Source of the DNA: an uncultured Bacteroidales bacterium
GTDB taxonomy: Bacteria; Bacteroidota; Bacteroidia; Bacteroidales; F082
Direction of reading: 5' to 3'
Length of the DNA stretch: 64,000 bases
Assembly: GCA_900317155.1 (NCBI GenBank)
Contig: ONFO01000020.1
Span: 1-64,000 of the forward strand
Part shown: in pieces, positions 55,160 through 63,947 of the stretch
Numbering within the stretch: position 1 is the first letter of the stretch
Layout: every line of letters starts with the position of its first letter
Notes under the pieces: model-generated
Told to the model about the DNA's origin: nothing
The model's input: the letters and a program-made list of their open reading frames with translations, nothing else
Database searches by the model: none
Position numbers and translations under genes: made by a program

Positions 55160-56262
55160 GAAATGTTTTGAAACATAGTATCCTAATCCTTTTCCTCGCG
55201 CTGCTGACGCTCACACCAAGCCGAAGCATCGCGCAGGAAGCCGAAGAGCCTGCGAAGGAGAAGTTCGACGCCAAATCGTTCATCTTTGGCCACACGGGCG
55301 ACAGCTATTGCTTCCATATCACGGAAATCCATGAGCACCCCGTCTGCGTTTGGCTACCCGTCATCGTCAAGTGCAAGGACGGTGGCAGTTGGCACTGCTT
55401 CTCCTCGAAGCACGTCTGCGAGCTGAAGGAGGGCGAGACCTTCAACCACAACGGCGCCAACTTCTACATTTCGCCTATCAATGCCGACAAATACCCGGGC
55501 AAGCTGGTCGAAGTGAAAGCCGACGGCAGCCTCTCGCGCCCCTTCGACATCTCTTTCACCAAGAATGCCTTCGGCATCTTCCTCGTCGTCATCTTTCTGT
55601 TGGCTTTCTTCCTGCCAGCCGCGCACAAGTACAAGAAAGACCCGATGGCTAAGCCTACCAAGTACCAAGGTCTGGTGGAATGGCTCACCTATACCGTGTT
55701 GGACGGCATTATCCGGCCCAACATCCCCGATAAGAAAGTGAAGAAATTCGCGCCTTATCTTCTGACGGTGTTCTTCTTCATCTTCTTCGCCAACCTGTTC
55801 GGCCTCATCCCGTTCTTCCCCTTCGGTGCCAACGTGACGGGCAACCTGAGCATCACCGTGGTGCTTGCCCTGCTGACCTATTTCTTCGTGAATGTGTTCG
55901 GCAACAAGCATTATTGGAAAGACATCCTTTGGCCCGACGTACCTATCTTCCTGAAAGCCTTCCCGCTGATGCCCATCATCGAGCTCATCTCCACCATCAC
56001 CAAGCCCTTCGCACTCATGGTCCGTTTGTTCGCCAACATTCTCGCTGGCCACATTGTCATCATGGTGCTGATGGCGCTCATCTTTATCATCGGTGGCATG
56101 TACGGAGCGGGCATGGGCGGCGTGATGAGTATCGTCTCCATCTTCATGACCATCTTCATGACGGCGCTGGAGCTGCTGGTCGCCTACATCCAGGCTTACG
56201 TCTTCACCATATTGTCATCCTTATTTATTGGAATGGCACAACACGAACCGGAACACGAATGA
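55156..56262 (+). CDS. atpB: F-type ATP synthase subunit a, with long exported N-terminus
   Basis: 368 residues from the ATG at 55156, ~110 more than classical a subunits. The first 25 residues are a signal peptide (ILILFLALLTLTPSRSIAQE), then ~110 residues of periplasmic domain with HPVCVWLPVIVKCKDGGSWH. The membrane part begins near residue 140. The essential arginine helix is KPFALMVRLFANILAGHIV, and the last helix carries ELLVAYIQAYVFTILSSLFI. Such N-terminal extensions are seen in other Bacteroidota; their role is unknown. Confidence 0.95.
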   Translation: MRNVLKHSILILFLALLTLTPSRSIAQEAEEPAKEKFDAKSFIFGHTGDSYCFHITEIHEHPVCVWLPVIVKCKDGGSWHCFSSKHVCELKEGETFNHNGANFYISPINADKYPGKLVEVKADGSLSRPFDISFTKNAFGIFLVVIFLLAFFLPAAHKYKKDPMAKPTKYQGLVEWLTYTVLDGIIRPNIPDKKVKKFAPYLLTVFFFIFFANLFGLIPFFPFGANVTGNLSITVVLALLTYFFVNVFGNKHYWKDILWPDVPIFLKAFPLMPIIELISTITKPFALMVRLFANILAGHIVIMVLMALIFIIGGMYGAGMGGVMSIVSIFMTIFMTALELLVAYIQAYVFTILSSLFIGMAQHEPEHE

Positions 56263-56263
56263 G

Positions 56264-56383
56264 GAATGCAGAATGATGAATTATGAATGATGAATTATGA
56301 ATGATGAATGCAGAATGATGAATTTTGAATCTTTGAATTTTGAATCTTTGAATTTTGAATATTAAATCTTTAAATCAAACAAA
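56264..56383. repeat. 7-bp repeats between atpB and atpE
   Basis: GAATGATGAATTATGAATGATG-type units followed by TGAATCTTTGAATTTTGAATC-type units (each shortened here), about 120 bp, all within the operon. Confidence 0.8.
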
Positions 56384-56406
56384 TAAACACTTAAACTTTA
56401 AAAATC

Positions 56407-56652
56407 ATGTTATTATCAACCATCCTTGAAGCTGTATCGTACGTGCCAGGTCTGGCCGCTATTGCAGCTGCTGTCGCAGTGATCGGTGCCGCAATCGGCA
56501 TTGGTAGAATCGGTCAGTCAGCCATGGAAGCCATGGCCCGTCAGCCCGAAGCCGCCAGTAAAATCCAATCCGGTATGATCATCGCTGGCGCTCTCGTCGA
56601 AGGTGCAACCCTGTTCGCCATCGTCGTCTGCGTGTTGGCCGTCCTCGGCTAA
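56407..56652 (+). CDS. atpE: F-type ATP synthase subunit c (H+-type)
   Basis: 81 residues, one helical hairpin. Helix 1 contains IGAAIGIGRIGQSAMEAMA, the loop is ARQPEA, and helix 2 carries the ion-binding Glu in GALVEGATLFAIVV. The Na+ signature of Ilyobacter-type rings (a Gln in helix 1 and Ser/Thr after the Glu) is missing: Ile stands at the Gln position and Gly-Ala follow the Glu. It therefore looks proton-coupled. Repeats lie on both sides of the gene. Confidence 0.95.
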   Translation: MLLSTILEAVSYVPGLAAIAAAVAVIGAAIGIGRIGQSAMEAMARQPEAASKIQSGMIIAGALVEGATLFAIVVCVLAVLG

Positions 56653-56654
56653 TC

Positions 56655-56770
56655 AAAGACAAGAGACTACGGGACTACGAGACTGCGGGACGAGAAAACG
56701 TCCCCAAGTCCCGGAGTCCCGAAGTCACGCGTCAACAATCAACGATTAAACAATCAACGATTAAACAAAT
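56655..56770. repeat. Hairpin and tandem repeats between atpE and atpF
   Basis: GACTACGGGACTACGAGACT-like repeats lead into GGGACG AGAAAA CGTCCC and end with GTCCCGGAGTCCCGAAGTC, forming a stable hairpin; then two copies of AACAATCAACGATTAA. There is no T-tract, so read-through is expected. Confidence 0.75.
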
Positions 56771-56775
56771 AAAAG

Positions 56776-57279
56776 ATGGATTTATTTCTTCCCGAAAGTG
56801 GACTAGTGATATGGATGCTCATCGCCTTCCTCATCGTCTTTGTCATCTTGGCTAAGGCGGGTTGGCCGATGATCATGGGGGCCGTCGAACAACGCAACGC
56901 CCATATCTCCGAATCGCTGTTGGCCGCTGATGAAGCCAACAAAGCCCTTGCCGGCATCGAGCAGAAACGGCAAGAGACCATGGCGGCAGCACAGGCCGAG
57001 CAAATCAAAATCATGAAGGAGAGCCAGGACCTGAAGACCCAACTCATCGAAGAGGCGAAGACACAGGCAAGGCAAGAAGCCGAAAAGATTGTGGCCGATG
57101 CTCGCCTGAAGATTGAGAAGGAACAAGCCGAAGCCATGGCACAGATCAAAAACGAAGTCATCGCCCTCAGCGTCGACATCGCCGAAAAGCTTTTGCAACG
57201 CGAACTGAGCGACAAAAAGGCACAAAATGACTATATCGAGCAACTGCTCAAGAACAACCCAACCCAGATTCAGGCCTAA
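56776..57279 (+). CDS. atpF: F-type ATP synthase subunit b
   Basis: 167 residues. One N-terminal membrane helix (VIWMLIAFLIVFVILAKAGW) is followed by a long charged coiled coil (AEQIKIMKESQDLKTQLIEE; QEAEKIVADARLKIEKEQAE). It forms the peripheral stalk dimer. atpH starts 3 nt after it. Confidence 0.93.
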   Translation: MDLFLPESGLVIWMLIAFLIVFVILAKAGWPMIMGAVEQRNAHISESLLAADEANKALAGIEQKRQETMAAAQAEQIKIMKESQDLKTQLIEEAKTQARQEAEKIVADARLKIEKEQAEAMAQIKNEVIALSVDIAEKLLQRELSDKKAQNDYIEQLLKNNPTQIQA

Positions 57280-57282
57280 GCT

Positions 57283-57825
57283 ATGGATAACGGAAGGATA
57301 TCGGTAAGATACGCACGGGCTTTGTTCCAATTGGCTCAGGAACAGCATTGTGAAGAAGCCGTTTACGACGGCTTGACACGCTTTGCCCACAACTACCTCT
57401 TGGCCATCGCCCAGTTCAACGAGGTGCTGGCCGACCCCATCGTGGCACAAGAAGAGAAGGTGAAACTGATGGAAATGGCTATGGGAGAACCGCTGCACGA
57501 CACGTTGAAGCAGTTCATCGCCTTCGTGGTTGACCAGAAACGCGAGGACAAAATGTTCTTCATCGCCATGAAATACATGGAGATGTACCGCGAGAAGCAC
57601 AGCATCTTGAGCACACACGTCACCACCGCCACCGAACTGTCGGAGTCCTCGTACGAAAAAATCAAGGCCTTCATTAAAAAGACCTTCGATGCCGATGCTG
57701 AGATGGAAGTCAAAATCGACCCGAGCCTCATCGGCGGCTTCATCCTCGACATCGAGAACACGAGAATGGACGCCAGCGTGGCTGGACAGCTGAATGCACT
57801 GAAAAATAGGCTGAAAAGCTCTTAG
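57283..57825 (+). CDS. atpH: F-type ATP synthase subunit delta
   Basis: 180 residues. The helical N-terminal domain reads GRISVRYARALFQLAQEQ; the C-terminal domain has the family segment VKIDPSLIGGFILDIENTRM (OSCP/delta signature) and ends QLNALKNRLKS. It connects the b stalk to the F1 head. Confidence 0.93.
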   Translation: MDNGRISVRYARALFQLAQEQHCEEAVYDGLTRFAHNYLLAIAQFNEVLADPIVAQEEKVKLMEMAMGEPLHDTLKQFIAFVVDQKREDKMFFIAMKYMEMYREKHSILSTHVTTATELSESSYEKIKAFIKKTFDADAEMEVKIDPSLIGGFILDIENTRMDASVAGQLNALKNRLKSS

Positions 57826-57920
57826 CTATTAGCCTTAGCTGTTAGCTTAGTTGCTGCCAAGCTAATAGCAAAAAGCTAACAGCCCAACAATTAAACGATT
57901 AAACAATCAACAATTCAACA
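57826..57920. repeat. Palindromic TTAGCTAT-type repeats between atpH and atpA
   Basis: AGCTATTAGCCTTAGCTGTT on the left pairs with AGCTAATAGC and AGCTAACAG on the right to form a hairpin; AACAATTAAACGATTAAAC units follow, related to those before atpF. Confidence 0.75.
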
Positions 57921-57923
57921 TAA

Positions 57924-59504
57924 ATGGCAAACATCAAACCAAGTGAAATATCAAGCATCCTGCAGATGCAGCTCCAGAATATGAGCAACAAGGTTCAGTT
58001 CGAGGAGATTGGCAAGGTGCTGCAAGTGAGCGACGGTGTGGCGCACGTCTACGGCCTCGACAAGGTGCAGTCGAACGAGCTCGTCGAGTTCGAGAACGGT
58101 ACCATGGGCGTGGTGCTCAACCTTGAGGAAGACAACGTCGGTGTGGTGCTGCTCGGTCCTACCGAGGGCATCAAGGAAGGCGAAACGGTGAAGCGCACCC
58201 AGCGCATTGCCAGCGTCCTTGCCGGTGAAGGAATGCTGGGGCGTGTTGTCAACGGTCTCGGCCAACCTATCGACGGAAAGGGTCCCATCCAAGGCAAGAC
58301 CTACGAGATGCCGCTGGAACGCAAGGCTCCTGGTGTCATCTTCCGCCAACCCGTGAACCAACCGTTGCAAACAGGTCTTAAGGCCGTCGACGCCATGATT
58401 CCCATCGGCCGCGGCCAACGTGAGCTCATCATCGGCGACCGTCAGACGGGTAAGACTGCCATCGCCATAGATACCATCATCAACCAAAAGGAGAACTTCA
58501 AGAACGGCGACCCGGTGTACTGTATCTATGTCGCTGTAGGTCAGAAAGGCTCCACTGTGGCCAACCTTGTGAAGACCTTGGAGCAATATGGCGCCATGGA
58601 CTACACCATCGTGGTCAGTGCCACCGCCTCCGACCCTGCCGCCATGCAGTTCTACGCCCCATACGCTGGCTGCGCCATCGCCGAGTATTTCCGCGACACG
58701 GGCCGTCACGCACTTATCATCTACGACGACCTCTCGAAACAAGCCGTGGCTTACCGTGAAGTGTCACTGATTCTGCGCCGTCCCCCAGGACGTGAGGCTT
58801 ATCCTGGCGACATCTTCTACCTGCATAGCCGTCTGCTCGAGCGTGCCGCCAAGATCATCAAGAATGACGATGTGGCTCGCCAAATGAACGACCTGCCCGA
58901 CAGCATCAAGGGCATCGTGAAAGGCGGCGGCAGCATCACGGCATTGCCTATCATCGAAACGCAAGCAGGCGACGTGTCGGCTTATATCCCGACCAACGTC
59001 ATCTCCATCACTGACGGACAGATTTTCTTGGAAACCAGTCTGTTCAATGCCGGTATCCGTCCCGCTATCAACGTCGGTATCTCGGTGTCGCGTGTGGGTG
59101 GTAATGCCCAAATCAAGTCGATGAAGAAGGTGGCTGGTACCCTAAAACTCGACCAAGCCCAATTCCGCGAGATGGAAGCCTTCTCAAAGTTCGGTGCCGA
59201 GCTCGATGCTGCCACCTTAGCTATCCTGGACAAGGGCCGCAAGAATGTGGAACTGCTGAAACAGCCACAATATGCGCCCATGCCCGTAGAGAAACAGGTG
59301 GCCATTATCTTCTGCGGCACCAACGGTCTGTTGAGCAAAGTACCTGAGAACAAGGTGCTGGAATTTGAGAAACAGTTCCTCGACATCATGGAGGTGAAAC
59401 ATAAGGACGTGATGAATCAGCTGAAAGCCGGCAAGATCGATGATGACATCAAGGCTGTCTTGAAGGAGGAAGCTTTGAATTTGAGTGAACACTTTAATGG
59501 ATAA
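57924..59504 (+). CDS. atpA: F-type ATP synthase subunit alpha
   Basis: 526 residues. N-terminal [20 protein letters not shown], Walker [14 protein letters not shown], and the arginine finger region [19 protein letters not shown] near residue 390. It forms non-catalytic sites alternating with beta in the F1 head. It is separated from atpG by a palindromic repeat block. Confidence 0.98.
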   Translation: MANIKPSEISSILQMQLQNMSNKVQFEEIGKVLQVSDGVAHVYGLDKVQSNELVEFENGTMGVVLNLEEDNVGVVLLGPTEGIKEGETVKRTQRIASVLAGEGMLGRVVNGLGQPIDGKGPIQGKTYEMPLERKAPGVIFRQPVNQPLQTGLKAVDAMIPIGRGQRELIIGDRQTGKTAIAIDTIINQKENFKNGDPVYCIYVAVGQKGSTVANLVKTLEQYGAMDYTIVVSATASDPAAMQFYAPYAGCAIAEYFRDTGRHALIIYDDLSKQAVAYREVSLILRRPPGREAYPGDIFYLHSRLLERAAKIIKNDDVARQMNDLPDSIKGIVKGGGSITALPIIETQAGDVSAYIPTNVISITDGQIFLETSLFNAGIRPAINVGISVSRVGGNAQIKSMKKVAGTLKLDQAQFREMEAFSKFGAELDAATLAILDKGRKNVELLKQPQYAPMPVEKQVAIIFCGTNGLLSKVPENKVLEFEKQFLDIMEVKHKDVMNQLKAGKIDDDIKAVLKEEALNLSEHFNG

Positions 59505-59582
59505 TGCTGAATGTGGAATGTGGAATGCTGAATGTTCGTCGCTTCGCACCATTCAGCATTCATAATTCCTCATTCCTAATTA
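59505..59582. repeat. Palindromic 7-bp repeat between atpA and atpG
   Basis: GAATGTG/GAATGCT units, a GTCGCTTCGC loop, then ATTCAGC/ATTCATAATTCC units: an inverted pair like the one between era and der. Confidence 0.8.
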
Positions 59583-59589
59583 CAAAGAA

Positions 59590-60462
59590 ATGGCATCACT
59601 AAAAGAAATACGGGCTAGAATCGTCTCTGTCGCCTCGACACAGAAAATCACGAGTGCGATGAAGATGGTTTCGGCAGCCAAGTTGAAGAAGACCGAAGGC
59701 ATCACAACGCGATTTTTGCCTTACAAAAACAAGTTGAGCGAGGCCCTTTCCAATTACCTCGGCTCCCTCGAAGGTGAGGTCAGCATCCCGTTGGCAGAGC
59801 ACCGCGAAGTGAAGAAAGTCGCACTGATGGCCTTCTCGTCGAGCAGCGGTCTATGCGGGGTTTACAACTCCAGCATCTGCAAGCTCTTCAAACAGGTCTA
59901 CGACGAATATGCCGAGAAATTGGGGACAGAGAATATTATGGTATTCCTCGTCGGCAAGAAAATCAGCGACTACACCAAGAAGTTCGGCATCAAGGTGGAG
60001 AAACAGTTTGCACCTTTGGCCGAGAGCATGTCGTACGATTTGGCTATGGAGATTAGCGATATGATGGTCGATCTGTTCCTCAGCAAGAAGGTAGACCGTG
60101 TGGAGTTGGTGTTCAACCACTTCAAGAACGCTGGCGTGCAAGTGCCCAGTCGGGAGGTGATGCTACCGCTGAAAACCGTGGCACAAAGCAACGGCACTAC
60201 GTTGGATTACATCGTGGAACCCGACAAGGAGACCTTCGTCAACGACTTGATTCCAAAAGTCATTCGCACCAACTTCTACTCCGTCATGCTCGACACGTTA
60301 ACGGCAGAACATGGTGCCCGCATGACCGCCATGCACATCGCCAGCGACAATGCTGACCAACTGTCACAAGAGCTGAAGATCCAATACAACAAAGCCCGCC
60401 AAAACGTCATCACCAACGAACTGATTGATATCGTGGGCGGCGCTGAGGCGTTGAACGGTTAA
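59590..60462 (+). CDS. atpG: F-type ATP synthase subunit gamma
   Basis: 290 residues. The N-terminal coiled-coil helix reads LKEIRARIVSVASTQKITSA and MKMVSAAKLKK, and the C-terminal helix contains ARMTAMHIASDNADQLSQEL and YNKARQNVITNELIDIVGGA. It forms the rotor shaft of F1. It is the last gene of the operon; a terminator follows at 60538. Confidence 0.97.
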   Translation: MASLKEIRARIVSVASTQKITSAMKMVSAAKLKKTEGITTRFLPYKNKLSEALSNYLGSLEGEVSIPLAEHREVKKVALMAFSSSSGLCGVYNSSICKLFKQVYDEYAEKLGTENIMVFLVGKKISDYTKKFGIKVEKQFAPLAESMSYDLAMEISDMMVDLFLSKKVDRVELVFNHFKNAGVQVPSREVMLPLKTVAQSNGTTLDYIVEPDKETFVNDLIPKVIRTNFYSVMLDTLTAEHGARMTAMHIASDNADQLSQELKIQYNKARQNVITNELIDIVGGAEALNG

Positions 60463-60470
60463 GAGTTAAG

Positions 60471-60515
60471 GTCCCTAAGCCTGCGGTCCCTGAGGCCCAT
60501 CGAAGGGTCGAAGAA
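60471..60515. repeat. REP-like sequence after atpG
   Basis: AGGTCCCTAAGCCTGCGGTC followed by CCTGAGGCCCATCGAAGGGT: a double GGTCCCT(A/G)AGCC/GGCC unit with CGAAGGGTCGAAG, related to common CCTTCGACAAGCTCAGG-type REPs. Confidence 0.6.
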
Positions 60516-60537
60516 CCGACCAAAAATGACAAACATC

Positions 60538-60581
60538 GAAAAAACCGAAAGGACACAAAAAGATGTCTTTTCGGTTTTTTC
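60538..60581. terminator. Terminator of the F-ATPase operon
   Basis: AAAAAACCGAAA and TTTTCGGTTTTTT form a stem that encloses a smaller GACA/TGTC pair; the T-tract follows. The reverse orientation could end murF-alr. Confidence 0.85.
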
Positions 60582-60608
60582 GTTTCTTTTGATGTTGAAT
60601 AATTACGT

Positions 60609-63092
60609 TTACTCCTGATAGTAAACCCGCTTCACGCGTTGCGAGACACGTGTCATTACTTCGTATGGAATCGTCTGACAAGCCTTAGCGATGTCGTTGA
60701 TATCGTGCTCGGCATCGAAGATAACCACGGTATCACCCTCTTTGGCTTCCACATCAGTCAAGTCGAGCATGCACATGTCCATGCAAATGTCGCCTACAAT
60801 CTTCACGGGCATGTCATGGACATAGAAGGTGCCGTTGCCATTGCCTAACAAACGTGAAAGGCCGTCGGCATAGCCGATGGGCACGATACCGATGCGCATG
60901 TCGTGCTCAGCGCGACCATGACGGTTGTATCCAATGCTGTCGCCCGCTGGGATATGCTTAATCTGGTTGATCGTCGTCTTGAGCGAAACCACCGTCTGCA
61001 ACATGCCTCTGTCGGCCTCACAGGTGGGCACACCATACAAACCGATACCCAAACGCACCATGTCGAACTGGTATTGCGGAAAACGCGTGATACCTGCCGT
61101 GTTCAAGATATGTCGTAAAGCATTAGGAAAAGCCTCAACAATCATACGGCTACCCTCCTCGAAGTTATGGATTTGACTCAAGGTGAAATCATCCTCAGCC
61201 GGGTTGTCGGCAGTGGCCAAATGCGAGAACACACTCCTTACATGCAACATGGGATTGGCTTTAATACGACCTATCAGTTCAGGTAACTCGGCGTTGGAGA
61301 AGCCCAAACGGTGCATGCCCGTGTCGAGTTTGATATGGACATTCAGCGGATGCGCCTCGGGCAAAGCCATGTTCTCCATCGCCTTCTCGATGAACTCCAA
61401 ATTACGGAAACTGAACACCTCGGGCTCAAGATGATATTTGATGATGTTGTCGTAGCTATTCACCTCTGGACTCATCACCATGATGGGTAAATTGATGCCC
61501 GCACGGCGCAACTCCACGCCCTCGTCAGCAAAAGCAACCGTCAGATAATCAACATTATGGAATTGTAAGATATTGGAAACCTCCAAGTTGCCGCTGCCAT
61601 AGCCAAAAGCTTTCACCATCACCATAAGTTTGGTCTCGGACTTAATCTTGGAGCGGAAAAAGTTAAGGTTGCTGACCAAATGGTTGAAGTTGATTTCCAA
61701 CACGGTTTCGTGTGCCTTCTCTTGCAACTCCATGCCAATCTGTTCAAACTCAAAGGCACGCGCGCCTTTCAGCAGGATGGTCTGGTTGTTGAACTTCGAG
61801 AAGGGGAACTGCGCCAAAAAATCCGGCACATTCTTATAAAAATAAGTCTCCATCTCGAACTTGCTGGCTTGACGTGTAAGCGCCTCACCGATGCCAATCA
61901 ACATATCAACACCTTTATTCTTAAGCAGTTGTGCAACCTCTGCATACAGATCCATTTCATTGCGGCCACTTTGTAGGATGTCGGACAAGATGACGGTATG
62001 ATGGCGGTGCTGGTGCTGATGACGCATCACGTCCAAAGCGATGGCCAAGGAGTTGATGTCGGAGTTATAGTAGTCGTTGATGATGGTGCAGTTGTTGATG
62101 CCTGCCTTGATTTCAAGACGCATAGCGATGGAAACCAGAGACTTGATTCTCTCTGCGATGACCTCCGGTTTCAGCTGCATAAGCAATCCAACGGCAATGC
62201 AATGGATGGCATTTTCGACGGAAGCTTTGTCGGCGAAAGGAATCGTAAACGACAGATTCTCTCCATGATACATGCAAACAATCGTCGCAGTTTTCTCGCT
62301 TTTCGTTATTTCGCTGACAAACAAGTCGGCCTCCTCGAACTTACGACTCCAAGTGAAGAGTTTCACCTTTGAAGCCATCCCCGACCGAATGACAACCTGT
62401 TGTATGTCAGAATAATCCATACAATACACCAACTGTTTGGTTTTGGTAAACAGGTTCAGCTTCTCGCCCGCTTTCTGCACTCGGTTAATGAAATTCTCAT
62501 CGTGAGCCTGACCGATGTTGGTAAACACCCCGATGGTCGGACGGATAATGTCCTGAAGGCTCATCATCTCGTCGGGCTCGGAAATCCCAGCCTCGAAAAT
62601 ACCCAACGTGTTGGCTTGGTTCATCTGCCAAACGGAGAGCGGCACACCCACCTGCGAGTTGTAGCTCTTGGGGCTGCGAACGATGTTGTAGTCAGGGCTG
62701 AGCATTTGATAAAGCCATTCCTTGACGATGGTCTTTCCATTGCTGCCTGTAATGCCGATGACAGGGATGTCAAACTGACGACGATGATAGGCAGCGAGCG
62801 ACTGCAAAGCCTTGAGTGTATCGGGAACGACAATAAAAACGGCTTCGGGACAAGCGATTTCAGGCAGTTTGTTCACCACGAAAGCCCGCACGCCCTTATC
62901 ATAAAGCTCAGCAATGTATTTGTGTCCATCGTTGCGGGCACTTTTCAAAGCAAAAAACAAGGCCTGATGCGGGTCCACCAGATGACGGCTGTCGATGAGC
63001 AAGTCGCTGATGTTCCAATCCTGAGCCTCGCCAACCAGTTTTCCGTTGACGATTTCCGAAACTTCCTGTAAAGAATAAAACTGATGTTGCAT
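60609..63092 (-). CDS. murF-alr: Bifunctional MurF ligase-alanine racemase
   Basis: 827 residues from MQHQFYSLQEVSEIVNGKLV. The N-terminal ~450 residues are the Mur ligase MurF (GITGSNGKTIVKEWLYQML; IFEAGISEPDEM; NDYYNSDINSLAIALD), which adds D-Ala-D-Ala to the peptidoglycan precursor. The C-terminal ~370 residues are a PLP alanine racemase (LMVMVKAFGYGSGN with the PLP lysine; VHIKLDTGMHRLGF; MVRLGIGLYGV; YGYADGLSR-like IGYADGLSRLLGN), making the D-Ala used by Ddl. This fusion is typical of Bacteroidota. A TATTTTTG box at 63112-63119 fixes the start at 63092, not at 63134. Confidence 0.96.
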   Translation of the reverse strand: MQHQFYSLQEVSEIVNGKLVGEAQDWNISDLLIDSRHLVDPHQALFFALKSARNDGHKYIAELYDKGVRAFVVNKLPEIACPEAVFIVVPDTLKALQSLAAYHRRQFDIPVIGITGSNGKTIVKEWLYQMLSPDYNIVRSPKSYNSQVGVPLSVWQMNQANTLGIFEAGISEPDEMMSLQDIIRPTIGVFTNIGQAHDENFINRVQKAGEKLNLFTKTKQLVYCMDYSDIQQVVIRSGMASKVKLFTWSRKFEEADLFVSEITKSEKTATIVCMYHGENLSFTIPFADKASVENAIHCIAVGLLMQLKPEVIAERIKSLVSIAMRLEIKAGINNCTIINDYYNSDINSLAIALDVMRHQHQHRHHTVILSDILQSGRNEMDLYAEVAQLLKNKGVDMLIGIGEALTRQASKFEMETYFYKNVPDFLAQFPFSKFNNQTILLKGARAFEFEQIGMELQEKAHETVLEINFNHLVSNLNFFRSKIKSETKLMVMVKAFGYGSGNLEVSNILQFHNVDYLTVAFADEGVELRRAGINLPIMVMSPEVNSYDNIIKYHLEPEVFSFRNLEFIEKAMENMALPEAHPLNVHIKLDTGMHRLGFSNAELPELIGRIKANPMLHVRSVFSHLATADNPAEDDFTLSQIHNFEEGSRMIVEAFPNALRHILNTAGITRFPQYQFDMVRLGIGLYGVPTCEADRGMLQTVVSLKTTINQIKHIPAGDSIGYNRHGRAEHDMRIGIVPIGYADGLSRLLGNGNGTFYVHDMPVKIVGDICMDMCMLDLTDVEAKEGDTVVIFDAEHDINDIAKACQTIPYEVMTRVSQRVKRVYYQE

Positions 63093-63111
63093 GATAAAAT
63101 CAAAATTCTTG

Positions 63112-63119
63112 CAAAAATA
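63112..63119 (-). promoter_or_regulatory. TAnnTTTG promoter box of murF-alr
   Basis: TATTTTTG on the minus strand, 19 nt before the ATG at 63092. Confidence 0.6.
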
Positions 63120-63161
63120 ATGCTTTTCTTGCAAGCAATCGGAGCGTTCAGAAAAAATAAC

Positions 63162-63169
63162 TACCTTTG
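63162..63169 (+). promoter_or_regulatory. TAnnTTTG promoter box of pssA
   Basis: TACCTTTG 21 nt before the pssA ATG at 63191. Confidence 0.6.
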
Positions 63170-63190
63170 TGGCAATAAAACTGTAACCCC

Positions 63191-63904
63191 ATGCACCTCA
63201 AGCAACATATTCCCAACGCCATCACCTGTGGCAATCTCGTTTCGGGATGCCTGTCCATCTTGTTTCTCACCCATAACATGCCCGTCAAGGCTGCCATCAT
63301 GATTTTCGTGGCTGGGCTTTTCGACTTCTTGGACGGTTTTGCCGCACGCTTGCTCCATGCCCACTCCCCCATCGGCGCCGACTTGGACTCCTTGTCAGAT
63401 GTGGTCTCTTTCGGAGTGGCACCGGGATTCATCATGTATTGGCTGATGAGCCGCTCATTCGATTTGCCGCAATGGTGCATCGCGGGCATCAATATGTTAC
63501 CTTGCTTGGCATTTCTGTTGCCAGTGTTTTCGGCCATCCGTTTGGCTAAATTCAACATTGACAGCACACAAAAGACCACTTTTCGTGGAATTCCCGCTCC
63601 TGGCATGGCCATCTTCATCGCTTCCTTGCCCTTGGCACTCAGCCAAGTCCACCATCTCAAAGACGGAGTCTTAAGCTATTGGGCCTGCCTCGGCATCGCA
63701 CTCATCTTCTCGTTCATGATGGTGAGCCGCCTGCGTTTCTTCTCTTTCAAGATGAAGTCAGCGAAATGGAATGGCAACGAGGTGAGATGGATTTTCCTGC
63801 TTGTCACCATCACCAGTTTTGTGATTTTCAAATGGATTTCTTTACCCTTCGTGATGATGTTCTATGTTTTGCTTTCGATTTTCTTTGCAGAGAAGACAGA
63901 GTAG
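63191..63904 (+). CDS. pssA: CDP-diacylglycerol-serine O-phosphatidyltransferase
   Basis: 237 residues with about six to seven membrane helices. The CDP-alcohol phosphotransferase motif is seen as DFLDGFAARLLHAHSPIGA and DLDSLSDVVSFGVAPGF (DGxxAR...GxxxDxxxD). It makes phosphatidylserine from CDP-diacylglycerol and serine, the first step to phosphatidylethanolamine. Type II (membrane) form as usual in Bacteroidota. Divergent from murF-alr. Confidence 0.95.
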   Translation: MHLKQHIPNAITCGNLVSGCLSILFLTHNMPVKAAIMIFVAGLFDFLDGFAARLLHAHSPIGADLDSLSDVVSFGVAPGFIMYWLMSRSFDLPQWCIAGINMLPCLAFLLPVFSAIRLAKFNIDSTQKTTFRGIPAPGMAIFIASLPLALSQVHHLKDGVLSYWACLGIALIFSFMMVSRLRFFSFKMKSAKWNGNEVRWIFLLVTITSFVIFKWISLPFVMMFYVLLSIFFAEKTE

Positions 63905-63947
63905 TTTATCAAGCGAAACTCTTATTTTTTCAACACTTGCCTAATCC

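Noticed and set aside
60609-63092. MurF-Alr fusion as a novelty
   Set aside because: This bifunctional enzyme is well established in Bacteroidota.
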